DNA of 64,000 bases from Ampullaceana balthica (lineage: Eukaryota > Mollusca > Gastropoda > Lymnaeidae): the NCBI GenBank assembly GCA_944989445.1, contig CALYLW010000183.1, positions 1,012,667 through 1,076,666 on the forward strand, given 5' to 3'. The position numbers and the translations under genes were made by a program. Below are positions 23,273 through 36,400 of this stretch, one piece after another. A model generated the notes under the pieces. The model had not been told where the DNA came from and did not search any database. It worked only from the letters and a program-made list of their open reading frames with translations. Position 1 is the first letter of the stretch. Each line of letters begins with the position of its first letter.

Positions 23273-25670
23273 CCCTAACCCCCACTTAATAGGTAGGCTA
23301 ATTAATAATTACCGTCTCAATCAATCCCCCCATGCGCTTGTTACTGGCCGACACGACTGTGCCCTTGAGACAACCGATTGGTTAGCAGAAACCCCTGTGA
23401 AATGTATACGATTATTTATATCAATATGAGACAGAGTATTTCAGGGTACGGTGCATTAATTCTAGCTATATCCAATAGGAGCTCACCAATTGACGAACTC
23501 TCAGGACCCTGTAGGATACTGATATAAAACTTCATTGCAGAGCTAAAAGCTACACTCAGTGCCTTGGAAAGTGTTCATTATAAAATAAAAGTAAAGATTT
23601 GGCAAACATATTAATTATTTTTATATTTATATAAAATTATAATGAATAATAAGGAAAGTATTGAAAGCAGAAAACTTTACTGAGAAAAGTATTGAAACAA
23701 GTAGGCCTATGTTGACTATGTTGACTATCCTTACCCTTAAAAAAATTAACCTTTACCACCCCACCCCACCCTATTTCATTAATTCTATATAATATACACG
23801 GCTCAAATCTGATTTAACATACATGACACATAACGATCTAACCATTTTTTTTACCACACTCTTTATATTCCAAACATAATACCGAAATATTTTCGGGATT
23901 TAAGCGGAAATTAAAGTATTAAACCGGAAGCAATGAAGCATACCGAAAACAATTCTCTCATTGTTGTTTACCAAATTTAGCGATCAAAGTTTTCAAGCTG
24001 TACTGAAAAGTAAGCGTAGATTTGAAATGAAGTAGGCAAAAAATATTTACTGTGGACCCTAAAGTCTACAGTGATAGGGACATTTTTACTAAAACTAATT
24101 TCTTTTACTAAAGACAAGCCTGTCACTAAACTAACTCACTTTCTTTCAGTAAAATTCCGAGTTAGTTCGGAGTCGGAGTTAGTTAGACACTCAGTTCACT
24201 GAGATTGACTCAGTTAGTTAAATTAGTTAGTTAGTGTTTAGTTTAGTTTTGTGAAATAGTAGTTTCGGCTCGTAGGTAAAATGAGTAGAGACTCAGCTCC
24301 AGAATATTTTTAGCCTTACTTAAGTGGGCAAACAAATTGGCCTAATGTACCATATCCGCGCTCTTATTGCGAAATTCCAGTTTCATGTGGCATATGGTAT
24401 TGACACAGTTTGAGTTTGTGTACTAGTACTATTCTCACTATTTAAAAAAATTCTACTATTGATATAAAGCCCATGGGCCGCATGGGATAATAACAGATAA
24501 TTAAAAGATACAAAGTAATCTTGATTTTTATTTAACGTGTTTTGTTTATTGTTTTGTAAATCGGAGGGGTTATTAGGAGATTTTTCCCTATAACGTTATA
24601 CAGAGATTTTTTGGCTGGTCACGTGACGATTAATTTAAATTTTATACAGGGCTGTGCCTGTGCTACTTGTTGATTAGTTGGTGATACACAACACAGTGTG
24701 ATATTTTTACACGTACAACTCTTACTTTTGGACTTTTTAAAGAATCGTTTTACTTTCACTAAAACTTTATGTGGAGACCTTACGATTTTAATTGTACCTT
24801 CCATTAAAAGAATGAGACAGAAAATTTTGGAGATCAAAGCGAATATGTAGTCATGTTATTATTATTGTTATGTAGAGAAATAGTTGAAATGAAAGTTGTA
24901 TTCTTCATAAGATGATGTTACTGTAGAAATTCAAGTGAGGTTTGGCAGTTATGATTTTCATTCACCATTTAGGTAACCTAGTATTTATTTTGGATTTTGA
25001 GCATGGCATGGCTGACAACATTGATACATTAAAGATTGTGCCATGAAGAAAAGCAGAAAACTCAATTTAATAAAAAAATTTAATGAAAGCTTTCTTAACA
25101 TAAACAATTAATAGTCCTTATTACTTTCCAAAAAAACTTTTTCGTTTAGAGCATATATGTATTTTCTGCAAACCTGAGTTCTATCCCGGGAGGCACATAC
25201 CCACGCTACGACGCTGCAACTTTTACAAAAGATAGACATATGACTTGGTGTTTTTGTCACTATTTTCTCTTAATTTTATGTAGTTTGTCATATGAAAAAC
25301 GACATAGGCACTTAATATAATAACAAAAGAGACATTAATAAAAAGAATTTTCTCAAAGCAATAGATAAAAATGGTGATAATATAATAATTTGTGTCAATA
25401 GCTCATGAAACCAGCAATTCGCAATTTTAAAAAAATAGGGCTGATGTGGTAGAATACCAAAATATGTTCAAAAGGAAAAAAGCCATGGTTAAAAAATTTC
25501 TGTAACGTAAAGTAGGCCTATTTATATGTTTATATAATATATTTTAGTTCATAATAAATAGGCTAATAATTATGATTAAGACCTACTAGGCTTTTTTTGT
25601 CCACTATTATTTTATAATTATTATTAGCTTATATAATTTATATTATGTCTATGTGTAATGAAATTCAAGA
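23273..25670. other. AT-rich intergenic sequence, no gene seen
   Basis: There are no recognisable exons. A stretch at about 24,120-24,250 is rich in repeated gttag/ctaac motifs (ttagttagac, cagttagtta, ttagttagtg), a local imperfect palindromic repeat of unknown origin. The remainder is low-complexity AT-rich DNA. Confidence 0.5.
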
Positions 25671-25673
25671 ATA

Positions 25674-26118
25674 CCACCATTGATAAACTAGAACAAACTC
25701 AAAAAAGAGCTGCCTGATTCATTACTGGAGAATATTCAAAACTGACAAGAATAACACCATTAGTTAAATCATTAAACCTTGAAACACTAGAGGATAGAAG
25801 AACCAAGAGTAAATTAGTAATTATGTATAAAGCAATTAATTCTAATTTAGAAATACAACACAATGATAACTTAATACAACCCTCAGATAGACAAGGATAA
25901 AAAAAACTTTCTTATTCCATATGCAAGAACAAACACATACAAATTCTCTTTCTTCCCGTCAGGAATTCGGGCATGGAATGGGTTGCCTGAGAAACCAGGA
26001 AAACCAACAATTTATCAACATTTAAAACTCGAATAAGAATGCAGGACTAGACACAAACCATAGATAAGCGTAAGACGCTTCTGTATAGGAGCGTCTGTAA
26101 CTAATAAGATAAGATACT
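25674..26118 (+). mobile_element. CR1/L2-like LINE, short 3' fragment (second copy)
   Basis: The sequence is nearly identical to the end of the LINE at 20,656-21,525: codons for a LEQTQKRAA-like segment with an in-frame TGA, later FPSGIRAWNG, then the 3' UTR with gcgtaagacgcttctgta and the terminal ataagataagata repeat. Several frameshifts (for example near 25,895 and 25,990) make it a dead copy. Its 3' UTR lacks about 10 bp present in the first copy. Confidence 0.9.
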
Positions 26119-26273
26119 GTAAATGACTTGCATGCTCACAACTGCTAAATACTTGAAGTTTAAAATACTAAGCCGCTGGGGCCAAAGATGTGAAGGGCAC
26201 AGTTTCAGTAGTTTCATAAATTTTTTTAAATCTGGGGACAGATTCTAACATTTTCATTATCATTAAGTTTAAT

Positions 26274-27206
26274 TAGGGGTCTACCGATATATCGGCTGGC
26301 CGATATATCGGCAATATCGGTATCGTTAGCATGTAAAGGTCCCGATATTGACGTCACCGATATTTCATAAAAAGTGACATTTTGACCCCAAAAAAAACGG
26401 AAACAAAAAAACTGACATTTAGATTTACAATATCTCGACAAATTAATATATCGACCCCGATACCGGTATTGAAATAGTCAAAAGAGTCCTAGTATTAAAA
26501 TGTGCAACCACGATACAGTTTGCCATGTGCTTTGATATTGTTTAGGTATCGGCCGATTTTCGTATACTCAGAAATACTGTGTAAATAGTGCCGATGCCAA
26601 GTACACCGTAATATCTCTAATAAATGTATAACATGTAAACATTATGTTCACGTAATTGCTCTAATAGCAAAGATGCACGCATAATCGCAGATGTCTAAAA
26701 CATTTCGTTTCGTATGGAATAACAAAATGTACCGTGTGAAGACTTGTTGTCATTGGCAACCATTCAACCTTCAGCCTCATTTTCACTCTATTACTATTAG
26801 ATCTCATTGTTTCATTCATAAAAGGTGGCCGTGTGCAAAAGCCATTAAACTATTGGTTAGAATTAATAATTATAAGTCAAGATTGAAGTTTCAAAAGAAC
26901 TTCGTAATTTTGCTTGTACATTTTTATAAAGGACGGTTCGTTTTGTTATGAGTCCTATGTAGGTCATGATCTGGAACTTGTAAACACATCGGAAACTTCG
27001 TTTCGGGAAAAAAAATCGGTAATATCTGCAAAACTGGATATCGGCTGACCCTTTAATTATAAAATATAAATAATTACGAGTGATAAATTTAAGAATGACG
27101 TCATCAAATATGACAGCTGTTATTTTTGTCCTATCAAATACTCATATCGGCAAAAAAAATATCGGTAATATCGGTATCGGCAAAAAGGCATATCGGTAGA
27201 CCCCTA
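26274..27206. mobile_element. hAT-like non-autonomous TIR element, 933 bp
   Basis: The termini are perfect inverted repeats, taggggtctaccgatat at the left and its complement at the right. A perfect 8-bp TSD, agtttaat, flanks it at 26,266-26,273 and 27,207-27,214. TAGGG termini and an 8-bp TSD fit the hAT superfamily. The subterminal regions are packed with tatcgg / ccgata motifs, likely transposase-binding sites in this family by analogy. The interior (26,546-26,960) is homologous to the elements at 17,986 and 46,035. No transposase domain is recognised. Confidence 0.92.
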
Positions 27207-27748
27207 AGTTTAATAGAGACTATAGTCTAGGTACATCCATACTCGTTCACTCATCGCTCTGGGCATGTCAAAAATTGATACAAAAACCATCATGCCATGA
27301 TGATATTACAGTTGTGTGATGGAGTGAGATCAACTATTTTCGCTTTATGTCACCGTATTCTATAAAAGCCTGCTTCCGCATCTGAGACTTTTTACCGCAT
27401 AACGTTCCTTAAAATTGATACCATTTTTTAAGTTGTTAAGAAATTTAGACCAGTGTTTAAATGTGTTTCTGCATTATTTATTTTCCAAATGGAATAACTA
27501 AATCATCATTTTATTATAAATGGTTCTAGTTCTCAAAAGTTATGCATAAAAGTATATTTTTCAAATAGGCTATAAGAAAGCAATAGAGATGAGCAAAAAC
27601 AAAAACACTCATCAAATAATCAAAATTTTACAGATAATTTCAATTTGAAAAAAGGGGGTGCTGCAGATTCACTTTTGCCTAAATGTGAGCCACCACTGCT
27701 TAATAAATTTAAAGTAAAACTTCCTTAAATTTTAGTGTAACGATAAAT

Positions 27749-27933
27749 AGGCGGCTGGATAGCGAAATCAATAGTGCGCTCGCCTCACAAGCTGAGGGGC
27801 GTGGGATCGAGCCCACGTTAAAGCCACTATAAAAATGTTGATGAATGACTAACGCTAAGAAAGTCCTGGAGAGGGATGGGCGCCGCCAGGGTCTACCAAG
27901 CCCGAGAATGTTCTAATGGAAATATTAGAACCC
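27749..27933 (+). mobile_element. Second tRNA-derived SINE type (Val-like head)
   Basis: The first ~70 bp resemble a tRNA gene: ggcggctggatagcg at the start, an anticodon-arm-like cgcctcacaagctgagg and a box B-like gggatcgagccc. Box A is mutated and the tail (ggcgccgccagggtctacca) is not tRNA, so this is a SINE and not a functional tRNA. It ends where the MITE at 27,942 begins, so its original 3' end may be displaced beyond that insert. Confidence 0.72.
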
Positions 27934-27941
27934 CTTACGAC

Positions 27942-28117
27942 CAATGTTCCCTCTAAGGTTAGTTGGTCCGAGTGCAAAGTGAAAAAACTTGTGTGCAAAG
28001 CTGCACAACAACCATTATTTGTAAAATATTTTACATAATTTGCTGCGCGGTAATTCTAAACTGCTGCGTGGCGTCTGGCAGATATCTGCGCGGCCGCACA
28101 GCTTAAAGGGAACATTG
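27942..28117. mobile_element. hAT MITE, 176 bp
   Basis: It starts caatgttccctctaagg and ends cttaaagggaacattg, inverted ends of about 16 bp with mismatches. The flanks cttacgac (27,934-27,941) and cttacaac (28,118-28,125) form an 8-bp TSD with one change. The interior has repeated ctgcgcgg/ctgcgtgg motifs. No coding sequence. Confidence 0.85.
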
Positions 28118-29043
28118 CTTACAACCACGATAAAAAGAAGTTATGGGACTTTAAAAAAAAAGATAAATAGGGCAAGATATGCCTTCACAATATTTTGTGA
28201 TGAAAAGAACTCATACACTTACACTTATTTTGACACTGTTTTCCATTAGTAAAGTTCATATTTATTTCATCAATTTTGTATTCCTCTTATTATTTTCAAA
28301 TTAAACATAAACTGCTTAGAAGGAAACTTTACTTATTACATGAATGTTTTAAATTATTTTGCTTTCAACCCTAAAATTTATTTTCGTATCCTTATTAGAA
28401 GAGGATTAAATATTTTCCTGTTTTTTAAATAGCTATTATAATATAGGCACATAGATTTAATAATCCATGCCAGGTTTGTTTTTAAGACAGTTATACACGT
28501 AGAAGTAAGTTGTTGAGACTGCTCATTTTTTAAGAAGGTTCAAATTCTGAAAAGTGTCCAGTAGCTGTTACACAGTATTTTTTCTTAAGCTCTTAGAACC
28601 CAGAATTGAGTTTAACAAATTTTGCAACACTCCCCAGCGTCATCTGTTGGTGACATTTTTAAAGCTTTCATGTCACCTCCACTCACATTAGATTTCTTTA
28701 GTGGAGTCACACACAAAAATTGTGAGCCGAATTTCATGAAAAGACAGTAATAATGAGTATTTAAAGGTATTAAAATGTCATATTATTTTTTAATAGCCAA
28801 TTTGTCAGAATTATATTTCAATTGAAATTAAATGGTTGTTTTAATATTTGACGCAAAGAATCAACTGTGGGTAATGCCCTAATATGGGCGAATTGCGGTT
28901 ACAGTTAACGGGTCCAGTCCTGCTCTTAAAACTTGTTAACCATTAGTAACCTTACAGTAAACAGACACTATTTGTGTTTCTTGCCATTCATAGATAGAAT
29001 TTAATAATACTGAAACTTATTATGACTCATCAGTTATTACTAA
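28118..29043. promoter_or_regulatory. Upstream region of the ZDHHC23-like gene
   Basis: About 0.9 kb of AT-rich sequence precedes the first coding exon. No TATA box or CpG-rich promoter is evident. A possible splice acceptor (cttgccattcatag, near 28,993) upstream of the start codon suggests that a 5' untranslated exon may exist further left, but I could not place it. Confidence 0.3.
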
Positions 29044-32000
29044 ATGTTAATTTCAAAACAGAGTATCTTGGTAATGAGTTCTGGCAGGAAGTTTTCTTCA
29101 AGCAGTAGTGAGACTTTGTGCTGCTGTGAATACCAAAATATGCATGGAGAAAGAAGTCATGTTCTGTCATCTTGTTGTGACTGTGAAGCCTTAGATGAAA
29201 TGTTTGATAAGTTAGTATTTTGGTCATAGTTAATTTAATTAAATACTGATTTACAATTTTAAAAAAAATTATAATTTATAGTTTAATGGTCTCATATCCT
29301 ATAATAAGCTGTTGCTAAAATATTTATAATTTTACTAATAATAGATTTACATAAATATTTTGTGATTATAATTGTTAAGCAACATATCAATTGAAATTTG
29401 TTTATGTTCTTTTTTTTAGGATCTTTAAATGTGAAAGAATTCCTGAAACTACCTTAGATCGACTCATTAACACCATCTCTGACAGATGCCGCCTACCGTC
29501 TTGTTTTGGGGGTGGTGCTGTTAAATTGAGGCCTGATGTTGTCACACCAATTATTGTTATCCCAACATGCCTTTGCTTGGCAACCCTCCACCCTATTATG
29601 ACTTTTATCACCTTTCTCTTTATGCCTGCCTTTGTGTTAACTTTTCATGCCTTATGGCGGAGGAGACAGAGAAACACCCGGACTCTTTTCTTTTACTCAT
29701 GGGGGATAACGTCAGTGATTAGCTCTTACATGGTTTTTCAGGTAAAATAATAAGTTCATTTACCAAATAATTATGTTCCATAAAAATATGTACAAATTTT
29801 GAGTCACAGTTTTAAATCACAGTTTTTGCCGTGTCAAAATGTGAATGGTTATGGGTTATAATTGCCACTGGGTGGAGCATATGGAATCAGGGTTCCCAAA
29901 TAGTGTGATGCCTCAGGGTGACATAGGTCCTGTAGTATGGATAATTTTGATGCCCCTTGGTGGATGGTATAAGATAATGCTTCTTATGGCTATGTGATCA
30001 ATGCTCCTAAATAAAATAGTGTACTTGGCCTATTAGTGTATTTGTGCAAATAAAAAGACAGTATAAAAGTGTTGAAAAATGCTCTTTAGATCTGAAGTAT
30101 ATAAATGTATATATACCTACTTTATATTTTAGTGCAAATTCTTACTTAAACTTAAATCTTCCATCACATGCAGTCAAAAGTCTTTGTTTTGAAATGCAAA
30201 TAATGTATTTTATTTCAGAGTGTATTCTTGATTTATTTCATTTTCAGTTTTTTGTTGTTGCATTCAGAGAGGTTTTACTGTGGGAGATTTTGACAGTATT
30301 TACATCCATGATGATAATGTTTTACTTCCTTCATTTAACAAAACAAGATCAAGATGCATTACAAGTATCTTACAAGCCCCGCTTGATTCATAAACGCACA
30401 CCCTCTAATTCTAGTTTGAGTACTTCATTACCTTTGTACGATCAGGTATAGTTGTAATTATTTTTTTAAATATCAATAAATATATGTGGCAACTACTATA
30501 TTTTATTATACTAACAATATATTAAAATATAGAACCAAAAGTACTAGTAATCACTCTATATATAACATCCTGAAAGAATCAGCTTTTATGTGGCCTTATA
30601 ACTTGCTAAAGCAGATTTCCTTTTTTATTGGCAACATGAGTTTGAATTGGAGTCTTATTTTGTTTTTTTTTAATGTTTATTTTTGTTGTGATTATATATG
30701 AAATCATTAATATGAAAGCTATTATATTTACAATCAGGGCACCAGTGAAAATGCTGCACAAAATGTTGCTGTTACTCTTGGTACTGACAACACAAAAGAT
30801 ACTTCAGTCCAATGGGTGGAGTCAAGATCTGGAACTGTCCCTGCAGGTAAGTTTATGCTAAAATACCTGCATGTACATAAGAACTAAGGAAGCTAACCCA
30901 AACTTCATTTTTAGGTTACAGCTTTTGTTCAATTCTCAAACAACAGGGAACAAGATTTTGTTTCCAATATCATTAATGATAAATATAAGCAACAAAATTT
31001 TAAATAATATAAGTCATAATTTTAATTTAATATATATTAATTACAGAAGAGATAGTAATTTTTTCAAAATGAAAATTCTTTTATTAATTCTCATTTAGAC
31101 TTCCTACCCACTGACAGTTTTTTTTATAGTCTCTTTTCAGTTTTCTACATACTCTTATCTCTGGGGAGGGGGGGGGGTTATAAAGGAACTCAGATAAGAT
31201 ATACTTATTAATGGTCTTCCCAGTTATTAATAATACTTTTTTCATTAATTATAAAGATTATTTAAAAACTAAAATTATAAAATAAAAAGTATTAGAAATA
31301 CATTCATAAAAGAAAATAAATTCAAAATATTATAAAATACTTTATGCAAAGAAAGTCTCTGCAGAAAATTTGCTTTTAGAAAGGTAAAATTGGCAGCAGG
31401 AAGGACAACCACTAGATTAACTTGACATAACATACATTCAAGCAACTCACTTTATGATAATCTCAATTCTAACTTTAGGAAAATCAATTTTGACACCAAT
31501 TAAACACAGCATTACCCCAATTACACATATTTAAACGCAATAATTATTTATGTGATTACTCATATGTGTTGCTTATATTTTCTGACTGGTTTAGTATGTT
31601 TCATCTGCATGATATTTGTTACAAAATATTGTTCAACTCAAAACATCACATTTCCCTGTATCATACAATTAACTTTGTTGTCTAGCTAGATAATTTTAAA
31701 AAATTTAACCTTAGTTTAATGGTCATTTATTAGTTGGATGGCTCTTCTTCTACATTTTCTAAAACATTATTGAAACTTGTAACTTATTACAATAATATGC
31801 ATATCATTGTTTAAATATGCAGGTAAACAAGAGCTTCCAGTCAGGGCTGGGTACTGCAAGATTTGTGAGGCTTATATTTCTGTCAGAGATCATCATTGTA
31901 TTTGGTGAGTACACTTTGCTTCATTACTATTAGGATAAAACTCAATAGTGGAAATATTTCTCAAGACTTTTTATTCATAATATTAAATAATTAACAGTGG

Positions 32001-33779
32001 GTGACTGCATTTGTTAACTGAGTTTTAAAAAAATTTTTGTCACTAAGTCAGACTGCTAATGTACATTATTGATATTTAAACTCCAGGATTGACAGCTGTG
32101 TAGGAGGCACCAACCACAAGCCATTCCTGCTGGCTTTGATGATTTTTGTCTTCACTGGTTTCTATGCAGCTCACCTGACCTTCACCACCATCTGTACACC
32201 CAAGATGTACTTCGACTGGTTCTTGTTGCCCAATGATTGCAGGTGGCTTTATGTTGACTTTTTGTAAGTCTCTAGGAATACTTTGAGTTTTTATTTAACC
32301 TGCTAATTTTTAACCAAAATGGTTAGATCTGAATGGATGGGGAAATTTCCATGAAATTTATTTGATGTTTACACTCTTCAGCTTAGAAAATTATCCAATG
32401 TAATTGATGCCTCTATCTGCAGACACTAGATTTTTATAAAACACTGAATGAGTAGAAATGAAAGAAGGAAATGAATAGAGATAAAAACGGAAATGAGAAA
32501 AAAAATTAAAATTGATTAGTCATTTTCAAGATAAATTAGTTAAAAGTAGATGACAATCGAGTCTTGAAAAATTTAAAAAGATTGCCGGCAAAAAGAATTT
32601 GAAACATTACTGTTTATGATTGAGCCCCAATTTACATTATGAGATGTAAAAATTTGACAATCTAATCTATCTGCAGAGCAACTTGTTTAAATGATGTGCT
32701 TTTTAGATACTTTTGTTATTACCAATGACAAACACATGAGAAAAAAAAACTTTGTAATTAATATTGTTTACCTATTAATTTTATTTCATATCTTATTATT
32801 TAGATCTTTATTCTTTTATAGTTGATAAAAACCTTCACTTTACTCCAAATAGTAAAATTTAAAGACTATTTGACTTTTCTTTTCACTTCATTCGCTCAGT
32901 TCAGAAATGCACATCATCCATTTGACTTATTTGTTTTTTTTTAATTTGAATTTAACAAACATATACATTTTGAGCATCTCAGGGGACATAGTTGTATAGT
33001 AACACCAAATAATAGATTGGGGAACTCACCACACCTGTAATTAAAAAGACGTAAAGCTCTCATTCCAAAGCCTGGTTGAATGTCTAAGAAGCAACAGTGT
33101 GAATATACCTGCAATAAAAATATTGCCCATGTCTATTATGCAGGTTTCCATTGATAATGAATTCCATACACAGTAAATGGGAACTTTGCATTAGGTTAAA
33201 TTATTGTTTATCTAAACATTTCATTCAAATAAATTTAAAGCAGACTAAATTATATTAGGCTTTCTAAAGATATAAGTATAATTCAGTAAAATGTATTCAA
33301 ATTTTTAAATTATATATGTCACTATGTAAAGTATCATTTTTAAAAAAAAATTTTATTCAATTAATTTCTTTGGGTATCTAAGCGATTGCCACTGAATATT
33401 TACTGTCCTGTTATACTGTTATTCTTATAAAAATGGATTTTGTTTAACATATTTCATATACAATATTCCTTAATGTCTTATCGATTAAATTAAAAGTTGA
33501 AATTATTACTTTTTTCCCCCCCACAGAACTGCCATATGTTTTGTTACTGCCATCTACTGTATCATTGCGTCATCACTGATGTGTGTGGGCCTCTTCTATC
33601 AGATTATTCTCATCAGTCAGAATGTGACATCACATGAGTTAGTCCATGCTAAACAGCAAGGGTCAACTTTTTGTGGACTCTTCGCACGCAACAATCCAAA
33701 CAACAAAGGCTTTTTTCGAAATTGGATAGAGTTCTGGTTTTTAGAATCAAGAGGGAATGGTCAAAGTAGTGGCTTGTGA
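29044..33779 (+). CDS. ZDHHC23: DHHC-type palmitoyltransferase, ZDHHC23-like (7 coding exons)
   Basis: Exons with GT-AG junctions and matching phases: 29,044-29,210; 29,420-29,741; 30,248-30,445; 30,738-30,846; 31,823-31,904; 32,087-32,263; 33,527-33,779. The product is 435 aa (425 if the second ATG at 29,074 is used; a stop precedes the first). Human ZDHHC23 is 409 aa. Family marks are the N-terminal CCCEY (26-30) and CCDC (44-47), the TISDR segment in exon 2, hydrophobic membrane segments in exons 2, 3, 6 and 7, the catalytic DHHC at 288-291, NVTSHE in the TTxE position and the C-terminal NKGFFRNWIEF (PaCCT-like). DHHC enzymes transfer palmitate to protein cysteines on Golgi or plasma membranes. 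Oddity: the zinc-binding domain lacks the first CxxC pair and has Tyr at 276 and 283 where His and Cys are usual. C277, C280, H290 and C297 are kept. It lies convergent to TBCEL. Confidence 0.93.
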
Positions 33780-36400
33780 TATTTCATAGTGATATGTTTT
33801 TGTGACTTGTTGTGAGTTGTTTTTTTTAATATTACCTAAAGGAAAAAAGGAAAGAAGCTACTGAATAACTCCCGTAGATGAAATCAAAATTTCACATGAC
33901 CCATTAATTTAGTAGGTGATCACTTCATATTGACCATAAACTATAATATCAACATGCTGCTCTATTCCAGCTTATGGGAAGGTGTGGGTGATAAGTCAAT
34001 TATACATACCCCATTGTTGCCACCAGCAACTGCTTGGAACTCCTCCCCCTATGCTATGTACAGTAACATCTTTAGCCATGGACTCCCATTGGAAAAATTA
34101 ATATTGAATGGAAACAGAGACATTTATGATTACAAATCAATTGTGCTATAGCTCTATGGCTGCAAGAGGAGTACATCTCTCTTTCTCTCTCTCTCCATCT
34201 CTCTCTCGCTCTCTTCCTTGTAACCTTAGAAGAAGATGAAGAGTTCAAATAGGTGTGAAGGCTTTCTTGCTCAGACCAAGACTTCAGTCTCTCCATCCTA
34301 CACTCCCTACTCCTGTCCTTATCCCTCATCCCTGTCTCTCTCATCCCTCCCTCACGTGTGCCTGTCCTACTCAATGTCACATAGCCAGTTTGAATTGTTA
34401 TGTCACATTAAAAATAATCAATATTCATATGAGTTTTAAAGATTGCAAGCATAAGAATGATTTTGTCTATGTGAAGTATTTGTGTTGAAAATCTAATGTG
34501 TGGTGTGTGATTTCAACTAGTCTTCTGTTTAAGCATTGTATTTATTTATTTTTATTTTTTTGTTAAAGTAGACCAATTTAATTTTTGCATGAATATATAA
34601 TGCAACCATTTGCAAAATCCAACCACCCCGTTTCCCATGGTTTTTAAATATTGTATGGATGGCCTAATATTTGGTTTGAAAGCCCCTTTTTCTTTAAAGT
34701 AAAACAATTAAAAATAATAAGGAATAGCATACATTAGAAAATATAGTCTAACATTACGCTTACCTTAAACAGATGGTTCTAAATCATTTTTATACAAATC
34801 AGTGATGTTACTGAATTGGTTTTAGAAGCACCCAAGCACCTTATCATTGCTATCAATAGAAAGCTGGGATGCTCCAGATTTCATTAAATATATCTTCCTG
34901 CTCTAACAAACTCATTGAGCACTTCAGTAGACATTGCATCATATTCTTAATAAAGTCACTTTGTAATTGGTTACAACTGTTGAACATACTAGAGTTGTTT
35001 TTTTACATGATTTCCATTACAGCCAAAATAACGAAAACTTTTCATACCTACATGAATGAATGCACTAACAGTGTCCATGCTAGACTAGCATCCTTGTATA
35101 TGAATCAGGGAAAATTATTTGTCCATTGCTAAAACTTCTTAAGACTTTTTAGAATTGGGTAAACAGTGAGGCACATCTAGCTTAACATGCAGGGCAGTTT
35201 TAGGTCCAATAAAAATTCCTTTGCAATGCTGTTTTCTACTCATTTTTTATTTAGCTGTCTTGTTTTCAGTCTATTTTATCACTTAAAGCCTTATAACTTG
35301 TTTAAATTCTGGACCAAATTATGCCATATTTTCTCATTTGATCTTGCACTTTATCAAATGATTTGAGTCTGTACCCTAATTTTATAATATGAAAAATTAG
35401 GAGCTACATATAAAAGTCCTGTCATACCAAATTTTAAAAAAAGCACTTCTTCTTTTTCTACCTTGTTTTCAGTTTTGTTGTCATTACTATTAGTTTAGGA
35501 AAAGACTTCCAGTTATGAAATTCACTAAAAAAATATTAAATGGTGTTTGTGCATTCGTTACCATAGATTGAATCTTTTTTATTTAAAATCATGTAAAATC
35601 CAAATAATTTTAGTTTTTCATCCGCACCTTGCTTTTTGCGATCTAAGCATATTAAAGAAATTTTGAGAGAATATTTTGGACACTTGATATAGTTAAATTG
35701 ATAGCTACTAAAGGCTGCCCATGACATGATAACTCACCATTATAACTCCAGCCAATGTGTACAACAAACACACTTTCAGTTAACTCACTAAAATGTTATT
35801 GAAAAGTATTTTAATATAGCTGACAAGATCATTATACAACTTAAACCCTTATTTTGTCAATTTGCAGGTGACCTGCATAAAACTAAGTTACATTCAATCT
35901 TCTTGTCAAATTTGTTTCTAAGAGTATATTTGTTTTTTTTATCGGAAGGAATGGACTAGAGTCTTAGAGTATTATTTATAAAACCTACGCAACTGTTGTC
36001 ATATACATGTCCTATGGATAAAACAAATAGTATGATTTGATTGTGGTTTGTAAATGTCAAGATTTAAAATCCAGACTAACAGTCATGCTTTAACAATGGC
36101 TACCTGTTATTTGTGTATATTAAGTTATATTTTTCTATCAGTTTCTTACTGTGATAAATATGATTTTGGGGTATAATTTGTATGGTGTGTACAATCTATT
36201 ATTTTGATATACATATTCTGAATGTACTTTATGCAGGCATTTGAAAAACACTTCAATTTGAAAGTGTTTTCGTTTTTTTTACTTCACTTGTATCTTTAAT
36301 CAATTTTGGGTAGGGCATTCCAAATTTTGTAAATGAAAGCTATTCTTTGTATCAAATTACTTTGAAATAAAAAATATCCCTACTTTTAACTTTGAATCAT
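33780..36400 (+). other. Probable 3' UTR and downstream region of the ZDHHC23-like gene
   Basis: No coding signal follows the stop. Candidate polyadenylation signals AATAAA occur at about 34,949 and 36,366, so the 3' UTR could be about 1.2 or 2.6 kb long. A (CT)n-rich microsatellite lies at 34,168-34,215. The limits need transcript data. Confidence 0.4.
34168..34215. repeat. CT-rich microsatellite
   Basis: An imperfect run of ctctct units (ctctctttctctctctctcc and following) lies in the probable 3' UTR of the ZDHHC23-like gene. Confidence 0.85.

Noticed and set aside
27749..27820. A functional tRNA-Val gene
   Set aside because: The anticodon region is Val-like, but box A is damaged and the acceptor stem does not pair; the following sequence is SINE-like.
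34072..34488. Short Ser/Pro- or Arg/Glu-rich open frames
   Set aside because: They come from a CT-rich microsatellite in the probable 3' UTR of the ZDHHC23-like gene.
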